A DNA stretch of 64,000 nucleotides. Source: Glycomyces artemisiae. GTDB taxonomy: Bacteria; Actinomycetota; Actinomycetes; Mycobacteriales; Micromonosporaceae. The stretch covers positions 186,001 through 250,000 of the forward strand of contig NZ_PVTJ01000005.1 of the NCBI RefSeq assembly GCF_003002955.1. Direction: 5' to 3'. The notes beneath the pieces are model-generated. The model was not told where the DNA came from. It made no database searches and was given only the letters and a program-made list of their open reading frames with translations. A program made the translations under genes and the position numbers. Below, piece by piece: positions 55,637 to 64,000 of the stretch (positions within the stretch are counted from its first letter, which is position 1; each line of letters starts with the position of its first letter).

Positions 55637-58600
55637 ATGACCTCCGAAGACCGCCTTGAGATCCCCGCCGCCTGGCTCGCCGACCTGCCGCCGCGCCGCG
55701 GCGTGCGCACCGGCGAGCCGCCCGTCCTCGACGCCGACGCCTCCAAGCGGGTCCGCGGCCGGATCGGGTCCAGCGACGCGGACCTCCGGTACACCTTGGC
55801 CCAGCCCTACAACACGGAGTTCGCCGCCGCGGGCCTGCGCCACCTCGACGGCGACCCCGACCCCGAAGGCGCGGCCGTCCTCTCCACGCTGCTCGCGATG
55901 GAGGTCAAGCGCGACTCGACGCTCCGCCCCGAACTCGACGCCTGGGTCCAGGACCACGGCCTCGCGTTCGCCACGGCCGCGTGCGCGCACAGCCTCGTCC
56001 TCCACGCCTGGAACGCGTCGGGCCGCTGGAACAAGCCGCACACCGTCCGGGAGCGCCAGGTCCGCCGCAAGAACATCCACGAGCTCGGGATCCTCCGGTG
56101 GGAGTACGCCAGGTCCTTCAGGGTCCTGCGCGGGCTCCTCGCCGCCGCCGACGACGCCGAGTACGACGCGGCCGCCGCCGCGCTCGACCTCACCCGCACC
56201 GACCCCGTCGCGCGCTTCGTCGCCACGATCGTCATGCCCGAGCAGGCCGACTGGGCCGAGGAAGTGTGCCGCGAGCACAAGGGGACCGGCGACGCCGTCG
56301 CGCACATGCTCCTGTGCATGAGCGTCGACCGCCTCGACCTCCTCACGGCCGCAGGCGTCTCCAGGCTCGAACCGTGGGCGTTCAACCGGGACGTCGCCGC
56401 GGCGCTCCTCGACAACCTCGGGACCGACGCGCTCCCGGTCCTGGCCGCGACCTCGCGCCAGCAGATCGACGCCGCCGACCGGCGGCTCATCCTCGACGCG
56501 ATCAGCCGGCTGCCCTCCGACGAGGCCATGGACCACCTCATCGGCCGCCTCGACGAGTCCTATGTGTTCGAGGCCGCCACCGCGGCCGCCGCCCGCTTCC
56601 CCCGGCGGGTGCTGCGCGCCGTGGCCGCCGCGGCCCGCATCGGCGCCCCCGAGCTGCGCCCGCGCCTCGCGGCGCTCGCCGACGACGCGACGAACGCCGC
56701 CCGCGACGCCCTCGAAGGCGACGACGCGGCCGTGATCGCCGACCTGCTCGCCCCCTCGCCGATCCCGGACGCCGACCCCGCCGACCTGCCGCCGCTGCTG
56801 ACCGCCCCGCCGTGGACCGTCAAGCGCGCCAAGCGCAAGCCCGCCGTCATCGCGGGCCTGGAGTCCCGGGAGGAGCCCCGCTTCGTGTGGGCCGAGGGCC
56901 AGCGCGACCTGTGGAGCAAGCCCGGGTACGACTACTTCCGCGGGTACACCGACAAGGACTGGGCGAAGTTCGTCAAGCGCGGCCTCGGCCGCGGCGGCGC
57001 GCGCGTCCACTACAGCTCCGTGCTCACCTACGCGCCCATGTCGTTCGCGCTCCAGGCCCTCGAACACTGGGACGGCGCGTTCGCGCCCTACTCGACCGGC
57101 GACCTCAAGGTCATCGCCGCCCGCTTCGGCCCGCTCGCCGCCGACGGCCTCGCGACCGCCTTGCGCGCCAACCCGACGTACCACGAGGCGCTCGTGCCGA
57201 TGCGGACCGTCGAGGGCGCCCGGATCGCCGCCGACTGGTTCGCGCGCCTCAAGGGGGCCCGCGCGAGCGCCGTCGCCTGGTTCGAGCGCCACGGCGCCGC
57301 GGGCGCGGCCCTGCTCGTCCCCGACGCGCTCGGCGCGGACAAGAAGCTGCGCGGCAACGCCGAAGGCGCGTTGTGGTACCTGGCGGTCCTGTGCGGCGCG
57401 GACGCGGTCGCGGAGGCCGCCGAGCCGTACGGTCCCGAAGCGGCGCAGGCGATCCGCGAGCTCCTTGACGGCGATCCGCTGGAGCCGCGCGGCGTCAAGG
57501 TCCCGAAGCCCGGCGCGTGGGCCGCCCCGCGGCTGCTGCCGCAGGTCCTCACCGCCGCCGGGGACCGCGCGCTCCCTGGCGAGTCGGTGCGCCACCTGAT
57601 CACCGTCCTCGCACTGTCCACACCGGAGTACCCCTACGCCGGTCTCGACGTGGCCGCCGCGGCCTGCGACCGCGCGTCGCTGACCCGCTTCAGCCGCGGC
57701 CTGTTCCGCCTGTGGCTCTCCTCGGGCGCGCCCTCGAAGGACGGCTGGGCCCTCACCCAGCTCGCCCATTTCGCCGACGACGACACCGTGCGCCTCCTCG
57801 CCCCGCTCGTGCGCGAATGGCCCGGCCAGGCCCAGCACAAGCGGGCCGTCAACGGCCTCGGCGTGCTCGGCGCGATCGGCTCCGAGGAGGCGCTGCGCGC
57901 CATCCAGGGGATCGCCGAGAAGGTGAAGTTCAAGGCGCTCAAGGAGGAGGCGCGCGTCCAGATCGCGGCCATCGCCGAGGGCCTGGGCCTGACTCGCGAG
58001 CAGCTCGCCGACCGGCTCCTCCCCGATTTCGGGCTCGGCGACGCGGGCGCGCTCGTCCTCGACTACGGGCCGCGCAGGTTCACCGTCGTGTTCGACGAGC
58101 AGCTGAAGCCGTTCGTCACCGACGACTCGGGCAAGCCCCGCAAGTCCCTTCCCAAGCCCGGCGCGAAGGACGATGCAGAGAAGGCCGACGCCGCGTACAA
58201 GCGGTTCGCGCTCCTCAAGAAGGAGCTGCGCACGGTCGCCGCCGACCAGGTGCAGCGTCTCGAAGCGGCGATGATCAACGGCCGCACCTGGACCCGCGAC
58301 GAGTTCGAGCGCTACTACGTCAACCACCCGCTCACCTGGCACCTCGCGCGCCGTCTCGTCTGGTCCGCCGAGGCCGACGGCGCCTCGACCGCGTTCCGCG
58401 TCGCCGAGGACCGCTCCTACACCGACGTCGAGGACGACGCGTTCGACCTCCCCGACGGCGCCGTGATCCGCCTCGACCACCCCGTCCGCATGGGGGAGCG
58501 GGCCGCCGACTGGGCCGGGATCTTCGCCGACTACGAGATCCTGCAGCCCTTCGAGCAGCTCTCCCGCCCCGTCCTCGCCTTCACCGAGGAGGAGCTGGCG

Positions 58601-58954
58601 ACCGGCCGCCTGACCCGCTTCGAGGGCGCGAAGGTCGAGGTCGGGAAGCTCCTCGGCCTCACGAGCAAGGGCTGGCAGCGCGCCGCGCCCGAGGACGGCG
58701 GCGTCGAGCCCGGCATCCACTTCCCGCTCCCCGCGGGCGGATTCATCACCGTCGCCCTCGACCCGGGCATCTGGGTCGGCATGATCGCCGAGAACCCGGT
58801 CCAGACCCTCTCGGGCGTGCGCATCATGGCGACCGAGAACTACTGGTGGTCCGCCACCGCCAAGGACCCGGACCCCGACCACCCCACCGACATCGACCCG
58901 GTGACCGCCTCCGAGGTCCTCGCGGCCCTCACCCGGGTCACCGCGAAGGACTGA
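55637..58954 (+). CDS. DUF4132-domain protein, array copy 3
   Basis: Paralogue of 1105 residues. N-terminal motif IPAAWLADLPPRRGVRTGEP, linker DLPPLLTAPPWTVKR at about 384, ALSTPEYPYAGLDVA near 660, DUF4132 from about 785 (TREQLADRLLPDFGLGDAGA, FTVVFDEQLKPFV, DYEILQPFEQLSRPV). The ATG at 55637 has AAGGA seven bases upstream and is preferred to the ATG at 55622, which overlaps the copy 2 stop. The frame is open for 1.7 kb upstream, but that is only a shadow of copy 2. Its end near YWWSATAKDPDPDHPTD resembles the end of copy 1. Confidence 0.85.
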   Translation: MTSEDRLEIPAAWLADLPPRRGVRTGEPPVLDADASKRVRGRIGSSDADLRYTLAQPYNTEFAAAGLRHLDGDPDPEGAAVLSTLLAMEVKRDSTLRPELDAWVQDHGLAFATAACAHSLVLHAWNASGRWNKPHTVRERQVRRKNIHELGILRWEYARSFRVLRGLLAAADDAEYDAAAAALDLTRTDPVARFVATIVMPEQADWAEEVCREHKGTGDAVAHMLLCMSVDRLDLLTAAGVSRLEPWAFNRDVAAALLDNLGTDALPVLAATSRQQIDAADRRLILDAISRLPSDEAMDHLIGRLDESYVFEAATAAAARFPRRVLRAVAAAARIGAPELRPRLAALADDATNAARDALEGDDAAVIADLLAPSPIPDADPADLPPLLTAPPWTVKRAKRKPAVIAGLESREEPRFVWAEGQRDLWSKPGYDYFRGYTDKDWAKFVKRGLGRGGARVHYSSVLTYAPMSFALQALEHWDGAFAPYSTGDLKVIAARFGPLAADGLATALRANPTYHEALVPMRTVEGARIAADWFARLKGARASAVAWFERHGAAGAALLVPDALGADKKLRGNAEGALWYLAVLCGADAVAEAAEPYGPEAAQAIRELLDGDPLEPRGVKVPKPGAWAAPRLLPQVLTAAGDRALPGESVRHLITVLALSTPEYPYAGLDVAAAACDRASLTRFSRGLFRLWLSSGAPSKDGWALTQLAHFADDDTVRLLAPLVREWPGQAQHKRAVNGLGVLGAIGSEEALRAIQGIAEKVKFKALKEEARVQIAAIAEGLGLTREQLADRLLPDFGLGDAGALVLDYGPRRFTVVFDEQLKPFVTDDSGKPRKSLPKPGAKDDAEKADAAYKRFALLKKELRTVAADQVQRLEAAMINGRTWTRDEFERYYVNHPLTWHLARRLVWSAEADGASTAFRVAEDRSYTDVEDDAFDLPDGAVIRLDHPVRMGERAADWAGIFADYEILQPFEQLSRPVLAFTEEELATGRLTRFEGAKVEVGKLLGLTSKGWQRAAPEDGGVEPGIHFPLPAGGFITVALDPGIWVGMIAENPVQTLSGVRIMATENYWWSATAKDPDPDHPTDIDPVTASEVLAALTRVTAKD

Positions 58955-58956
58955 CC

Positions 58957-61605
58957 GTGGACCTCCCCGACGAGCGCGCCTTCGCGCTCACCCCCGAGCA
59001 GCTCGCCGCGGCCCTCCCGCGCCGCGGCGGGCGCGCGGCCCGCCCCTTCGCGATCCGCGAGGGCCAGACCGAGTGGTGGCGCCACATCGGCGTCGACGAG
59101 CGCCGCGACCCCCTCGACGCCGCCGCCGACGAGCCGACCGGCGACCCCGAGATCACCGCCGCGCTCCGCGCCTACCTCGACGGCGCCCCCGACCCGCTCG
59201 GCGCGGCCGCCGCGTTCCTCGTCGACGTCGCCGTCGGCACCCCGTTCTGGCGCGACCGCGAGTACAGCCAGTACGACGCCTGGCTCGGCGAGCACGGCGC
59301 CGTCTTCGCCGCCGCGGCCCTCCTGGAGTACTACACGCTGCGGATCGAGACCCGCATCCACAGCGGCGCAGGCGACTGGCGCGCCCGCGCCGAAGGCCCC
59401 CTGGCGGTCACCCGCGCTCCCGACGACCCGCCGACCGCCCCGTACCGGAACCTCGTCACCGAGCTCCAGCGCCTCCGCGTCCATCTCGCGACCCTCCCCG
59501 AGACCGAATACCGGGCCGTCGAAGCGGCCCTCGAACCCCAAGGGCGCGACCGCGTCCAGCGCCGCGCCCGCGCCTACGCGGCGCCCTCGCGCACCGACTG
59601 GGTCGACCTGACCTGCGCCGAGCAGCCCGGCTGGCGCTTCGCCGGGTACGACCGGATGCTCCTCCAAAGCGTGTCCTCAATGGATCAGATCGCGGCCTCC
59701 GGCATCACCCGCCTCTCGGCCCGTGAAGTGGACGCGGGCGTCGTCTTCACGCTCCTCGACGGCGTCGGCCCCGACTGCGCGCCGCTCCTCGCCGCCGCCG
59801 ACGACCTCGCCGGGCTCGACCCCGACCAGCGGGACCTCCTCGCCGGCGTCCTAGGCGCGATCCCCGACGACGCCACCGTCAGGTACTTCACCGGCGGCAT
59901 CGCCGAGCGCCGCACCTGGGACGCGCTCCAGACCGTGGCCGACCGCTTCCCCGTGCGCACGCTCCGCGTCATCGCCGCCGACGCCCCCGATCTCGACCGC
60001 GACGACCTGACCCGCCTCACCGGCCTCATCGAGTCCAAGCCGCTCCTGCGCGGCCCCGCCCGCGACGCCCTCGACGACGCCGACCGCGACCGCATCGACG
60101 CCCTCCTGGAACGCCGCGGCCTCCCGCCCGAGACCGCCGATGTCCCCGCGGCCCTGACGGAACCGCCGAAGACCCGCAAAACCGCCCCGGCCTGGTCCGC
60201 GATGTGCGCCGCCTCGCCCGTGCTCCTCAAGGGCCGCAAGGCCCGCCTCCCGCAGGCCGCCGTCGCGAACCTCATCGCCGCGCTGGCCCTCGACACCCCG
60301 AAATCCCCGCACCCCGCCGTCGACGCCGCCATCGCGCACTGCGACGCCGCGAGCCTCCGCGACCTCTCCTGGGCCGTGTTCACCGCCTGGGACCTCGCCG
60401 CCGACCGCGGCAACCCGTGGGCGTTCGCGCAGCTCGCGCGCTTCGCCGACGACGACGGCGTGCGGCGCCTCGAAGCGCTGATCCACGAGTGGCCGGGCCA
60501 GAGCCTCCACAAGCGCGCCGTGCGCGGCCTCGAACTGCTCGGCGCCGTCGGCACTGAAGAAGCCCTCGCCGCGGTCCACCGCATCTCCCGCACCTCCGGC
60601 TACAAGGGACTGAAGAAGGCCGCGCTCGCCGAAGTCGACCGGATCGCGGCCCGGCTCGGGCTCGACGAGGAGCAGCTGCTCGACCGGCTCGTGCCGGACT
60701 TCGAGCTCGACGCCGACGGCCGCATGGCCCTCGACTTCGGGCCGCGCGCGTTCACCGTCGGCTTCGACGAGCAGCTCAAGCCCTTCGTGATCGACCCGAA
60801 GGGCAAGGTGCGCAAGAGCCTCCCGAAGCCCGGCGCGGACGACGACCCCGAGGCCGCGGCCGACGCCGCGGCCCGGTTCGACCGGCTCAAGCGGAGCCTG
60901 AAGTCCGTGGGCACCGAGCAGGTCAAGCGCCTGGAGCGGGCCATGACCGCGGGCCGGGTGTGGGCGCGCGCCGACTTCGAGCGGTACTTCGCGCGCCACG
61001 CCCTCATGCGCCACCTCGCCCGCCGCGTGGTGTGGCAGTACACCGAGGGCCGCGAGTGGACCTCGTTCCGGGTGGCCGAGGACGGCACGTTCGCCGACGT
61101 CCACGACAACGGCCGCCGCCTGCCCGAGCGGTCCGCGGTGCGCCTGCCGCACCCGCTCCTCCTCGCCGCCGAGACCGCCGCGTGGGCCGAGGTCTTCGCC
61201 GACTACGAACTGGTGCAGCCGTTCGAGCAGCTCGCGCGCCCCGTCGTGGCCCTCACCCCCGAGGAGGCCGCGACCGGCCGCCTCGCCCGCTTCGAAGGGC
61301 GCAGCGTCCCCGTCGGGCCCCTCATCGGGCTGTGGCGCTCGCGCACCCTGTGGAGCTACAGCGACGCGTTCTCCGACCCCGGCGAGCCGCTCGGCCTCAA
61401 GCGCGAGCTGCCCGGCGACGGGTTCCTCCTGCTCGGCCTCGCCCCCGGCATCGACCCGGCCGCGCCCGGCGCCGAGCCGCATCAGACACTGAAGGCGGTG
61501 CGGCTCAGCATGGGCGAGTCCGCGGACGACCCCGCCCCGCGCGGCCTCGACCCCGTCGCCGCCTCCGAGCTGCTCGCCCTCCTCGAACGGCTCGCCGTTC
61601 GATGA
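58957..61605 (+). CDS. DUF4132-domain protein, array copy 4, internally shortened
   Basis: Paralogue of only 882 residues. The N-terminal motif is LTPEQLAAALPRRGGRAARP, without the usual tryptophan. At about 400 the linker region reads ALTEPPKTRKTAPAW instead of PPLLxAPPWTVKR, and the protein then jumps directly to the LLKGRKARLPQAAVANLI block. About 220 residues found in copies 1, 2, 3 and 5 are missing. The DUF4132 domain starts near 570 and is complete (EEQLLDRLVPDFELDADG, FTVGFDEQLKPFV, DYELVQPFEQLARPV). GTG start two bases after the copy 3 stop, with AAGGA six bases upstream. Confidence 0.83.
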   Translation: MDLPDERAFALTPEQLAAALPRRGGRAARPFAIREGQTEWWRHIGVDERRDPLDAAADEPTGDPEITAALRAYLDGAPDPLGAAAAFLVDVAVGTPFWRDREYSQYDAWLGEHGAVFAAAALLEYYTLRIETRIHSGAGDWRARAEGPLAVTRAPDDPPTAPYRNLVTELQRLRVHLATLPETEYRAVEAALEPQGRDRVQRRARAYAAPSRTDWVDLTCAEQPGWRFAGYDRMLLQSVSSMDQIAASGITRLSAREVDAGVVFTLLDGVGPDCAPLLAAADDLAGLDPDQRDLLAGVLGAIPDDATVRYFTGGIAERRTWDALQTVADRFPVRTLRVIAADAPDLDRDDLTRLTGLIESKPLLRGPARDALDDADRDRIDALLERRGLPPETADVPAALTEPPKTRKTAPAWSAMCAASPVLLKGRKARLPQAAVANLIAALALDTPKSPHPAVDAAIAHCDAASLRDLSWAVFTAWDLAADRGNPWAFAQLARFADDDGVRRLEALIHEWPGQSLHKRAVRGLELLGAVGTEEALAAVHRISRTSGYKGLKKAALAEVDRIAARLGLDEEQLLDRLVPDFELDADGRMALDFGPRAFTVGFDEQLKPFVIDPKGKVRKSLPKPGADDDPEAAADAAARFDRLKRSLKSVGTEQVKRLERAMTAGRVWARADFERYFARHALMRHLARRVVWQYTEGREWTSFRVAEDGTFADVHDNGRRLPERSAVRLPHPLLLAAETAAWAEVFADYELVQPFEQLARPVVALTPEEAATGRLARFEGRSVPVGPLIGLWRSRTLWSYSDAFSDPGEPLGLKRELPGDGFLLLGLAPGIDPAAPGAEPHQTLKAVRLSMGESADDPAPRGLDPVAASELLALLERLAVR

Positions 61606-61678
61606 CCGGACGCCGGAGGGCATGTCGCACCCTGTCTCTATGATCTCAGGGAACCGACCGCCCCCGCGAAGGAACGAC

Positions 61679-64000
61679 ATGAGCGAAACCGTTGCAGCGC
61701 AAGAAGATCGACTGATCCTTCCTGCGGACTGGGCGGAGCGGCTCCTGCCGCGGCGAGGGGACGAGCGGGGCAGAGCGGTCGAACCGGACCCCGAGGCGTC
61801 CCGGAAAGTGGCGGAACTGATCGCCTCCCGCCGCGACGACCTCGTGGCCGCGTTCGAACACCCCGACTGCGAACCGGCCGCGGGCCGCGCCGCCCTCGCC
61901 CACCTGAGCGGGGCCCCGGACCCGCTCGGCGCGGCCGCCGTCCTCGCGGTGCTGCGGTTCGACGACCACTACCGCGGCGCGCTCTACGACTCCGGCGGCG
62001 AGCACGCCGCCAACAACCGGGAGCTGTTCGCGGCCCTGGTCGCCGACCACGGCCTCCCGTTCGCCGTGAGCGCCGCCATCGAGGACCTCGCCCTCGACAC
62101 CAGCTGGACCACCCCGGGCACCTGGTCCCCGAACTCCCTCCCCACCGTCGCCCCCGGCGAGTTCGGGAGCCTCAAGTGGACCGTGGTCTGGTCCGACCCC
62201 GAAGGCGCGCTGCGGCTCCTGCGCGGCCTCATCGCCGCCGCGGACGACGAGGAATACCTCCGCGTCGTCGCGGCCGCACGGGAGACCGCCGACACCGTCC
62301 TCAAGCTCGTCGCCGCCGCGGTCCTGCTCCCCGCCGAGACCGGCTGGGTCGACGCCGCCTGCCTCGCCCGCAACATCCAACCCGGGTACGCCGGGATCGC
62401 CGCCGTCGAGCAGGCCGTGCTGGCGGCCGCGAGCAGCGCCGAGCACCTGAAGTCCTTCCGCTTCAACAGCCTGCTGTCGCACCAGGTCCGCCCGAACCTC
62501 CTCGCCGAGCTCGTGCGCAACCTCGGCCCGGCCGTCCTCCGCGCGCTCGTGCGGACCCTCGACCAGCGCAGCCTCGACCTCGCGCAGCGCGCCCTCGTCT
62601 TCGAGGCCATCGCGATGCTCCCCAGCGACGACGCCGCGCTCCTCGTGGTCGAGCGCGTCGACCGGCCCGGCGCGCTCGCGGCCGTCAAGCACGCCGCCGT
62701 CCGCTACCCGCGGCGCTTCGCGCGCGCCGTCGCCGCCCGCGCCGCGGCCACCGCGCCCGCCGACCGCTTCCGCCTCGCCGGGGCCCTCCGGCAGGAGGGC
62801 GTCCCCCTCGACGACGTCCTCAAAGACCTCGAAGAGGCCGACCGCGCCGCCGTCGAAGCGCTCCTCGGCGAAGCCGCGCCCCAGGTCGCCGACACGCTCC
62901 CCGCCGTCCTCGTCGCGCCCCCGTGGGCCGAGCGGAAGCGCCGCCGCGCCCCCGAGCCCGTCCCGGGCCTCGCCGCCCCCGCGGGCACCGAGATCCACTG
63001 GGCCCCTGGGCAACTCGAAGCGGCCCTGGCTCTCGATCCGGCCTTCGGCGAATGGGACGAGGACAAGTACTGGACCTCCGACACCGAGACGGGCCTCGGC
63101 CTCGCCGACCGCCTCCTGGGCCGCCTCGCCCGCGGCGGAGCCGCCGAAGCCCCCGCGGTCCTCAAGAAGCTCAAGGACGCCCCCAAGTACGCGTACGCGC
63201 TCGTGCCGGTCCGCAGCGCCGAGGCCGCCGCCCTCGCCGCGGACTGGTTCGCGCGCCTCAAGTCCGCGCGCACCCACGCCGCCGACTGGCTCGACTTCCA
63301 CGGCGAGCACGCCGTGCCCTACCTCGTCCCGTGCGCCCTCGGCGCCGACAAGCGCCTGCGCGACGGCGGCGAAGCGGCCCTGCGCCACCTCGCCCGCCGC
63401 CTCGGCGACCGGGCCGTCCTCGACCAGACTCCCGACGCGGCCCGGCCCCGCATCGAAGCGCTCCTGAACACCGACGGCCGCGTCCCCCTCGCAGGCACCG
63501 TCAAGCCCGGCGCCTGGGCCGACCCCGGCATGCTCCCCCCGGTCATGCTGCGCGGCAACGAGACCGCCCTCCCCGCCGAGGCCGTGCACCACCTCATCGC
63601 CGCGCTCGCCCTGTGGACCCCGCGCCTGCCGTTCCCCGGCGTCGACGACTACGCCGAGCACTGCGACCCCGCGTCCCTGCAACGCTTCTCGCTCTCCCTG
63701 TTCGACCTGTGGCTGCGCGCCGAAGCCCCCAGCAAGGACTCCTGGGCCGTCGACCAGCTCGGCGCGTTCGGCGACGACGCCACCGTCGCCGTCCTCGCCC
63801 CGCACGTCGCCGAGTGGCCCGGCCGCAGCCAGCACGACCGGGCCCTCACCGGACTCGACGTCCTGGCCCACATCGGCACCGACGCCGCGTTCACCGCCCT
63901 GCGCGACATCGAGCGGTCCTTCAAGTTCCCCAACACCGCTTCCGAACGCGCCCGCGAGCACGCGACCCGCATCGCCGAGGCCCGCGGCCTCACCTACGAG
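61679..64000 (+). CDS. DUF4132-domain protein, array copy 5, 3'-truncated by the window edge
   Basis: Open frame of 774 codons from the ATG at 61679 to the last base, with no stop. N-terminal motif LPADWAERLLPRRGDERGR, opening MSETVAAQED very like copy 1 (MTEHVAPQED). Linker AVLVAPPWAERKRRR at about 410, then the central block that copy 4 lacks (SARTHAADWLDFHGEHAVPYLVPCALGADKRLR in outline), then PRLPFPGVDDYAEHCDPASLQRF and the QHDRALTGLDVL piece. The window ends at GLTYE, where the DUF4132 domain begins in the other copies. AAGGA lies six bases before the ATG, and TATGAT upstream (about 61639-61644) may be its own -10 element. Confidence 0.8.
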   Translation, partial: MSETVAAQEDRLILPADWAERLLPRRGDERGRAVEPDPEASRKVAELIASRRDDLVAAFEHPDCEPAAGRAALAHLSGAPDPLGAAAVLAVLRFDDHYRGALYDSGGEHAANNRELFAALVADHGLPFAVSAAIEDLALDTSWTTPGTWSPNSLPTVAPGEFGSLKWTVVWSDPEGALRLLRGLIAAADDEEYLRVVAAARETADTVLKLVAAAVLLPAETGWVDAACLARNIQPGYAGIAAVEQAVLAAASSAEHLKSFRFNSLLSHQVRPNLLAELVRNLGPAVLRALVRTLDQRSLDLAQRALVFEAIAMLPSDDAALLVVERVDRPGALAAVKHAAVRYPRRFARAVAARAAATAPADRFRLAGALRQEGVPLDDVLKDLEEADRAAVEALLGEAAPQVADTLPAVLVAPPWAERKRRRAPEPVPGLAAPAGTEIHWAPGQLEAALALDPAFGEWDEDKYWTSDTETGLGLADRLLGRLARGGAAEAPAVLKKLKDAPKYAYALVPVRSAEAAALAADWFARLKSARTHAADWLDFHGEHAVPYLVPCALGADKRLRDGGEAALRHLARRLGDRAVLDQTPDAARPRIEALLNTDGRVPLAGTVKPGAWADPGMLPPVMLRGNETALPAEAVHHLIAALALWTPRLPFPGVDDYAEHCDPASLQRFSLSLFDLWLRAEAPSKDSWAVDQLGAFGDDATVAVLAPHVAEWPGRSQHDRALTGLDVLAHIGTDAAFTALRDIERSFKFPNTASERAREHATRIAEARGLTYE

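Noticed and set aside
55466-58882. 1138-codon minus-strand frame opposite DUF4132 copy 3 (similar frames lie opposite copies 1, 2, 4 and 5)
   Set aside because: Mirrors the codon bias of the sense gene. The sense proteins align with one another over their whole length; the antisense ones do not form a recognisable family.

Overview
High-GC chromosome segment of an actinomycete. The evidence is the gene families (WhiA, RbpA, OpcA, HspR, the XRE/DUF397 pair, a DUF222-HNH nuclease), the strong G/C bias at third codon positions, many GTG starts, and several genes with an actinobacterial -10 element six bases before the start codon and no ribosome-binding site. The genus cannot be fixed from sequence alone. 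No rRNA, tRNA, CRISPR array, insertion sequence or replication origin was seen.

Layout. 1-5.1 kb: end of mltG, then aroE, a DCC-family thioredoxin-like protein, and a duplicated cassette of a small membrane-anchored protein plus an HTTM membrane protein. 5.1-9.2 kb: an ABC-2 exporter with one ATPase and two tandem permease pairs. 9.2-10.4 kb: a RIO-type kinase behind a leader RNA that can be drawn as a compact three-way junction containing a 20-codon upstream ORF. 10.4-18.5 kb: the conserved uvrC-rapZ-yvcK-whiA cluster, then gap-pgk-tpiA. 18.6-24.1 kb: secG, a divergent hspR/hsp20 pair, an MDR oxidoreductase and MFS exporter facing a TetR regulator across two matching operators, and rbpA. 24.1-33.5 kb: the tkt-tal-pgi-zwf-opcA-pgl pentose-phosphate operon, divergent from ctaB.

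33.5-36.5 kb is a small accessory patch of lower GC: two unknown genes, an XRE/DUF397 pair, two tiny membrane proteins and a gene broken by two frameshifts. 36.5-46.4 kb is a complete D-glucarate/galactarate catabolic locus: LysR regulator, 5-dehydro-4-deoxyglucarate dehydratase, 2-oxoglutarate semialdehyde dehydrogenase, glucarate dehydratase, a TctCBA tripartite transporter, an IclR regulator and an L-talarate/galactarate dehydratase. Together these would import aldarates and convert them to 2-oxoglutarate.

46.4-64 kb: a DUF222-HNH protein followed by an array of five consecutive large paralogous DUF4132 proteins, the last running off the window. The fourth copy lacks a central block of about 220 residues. 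This array and the structured leader at 9.3 kb are the two most promising undescribed items.
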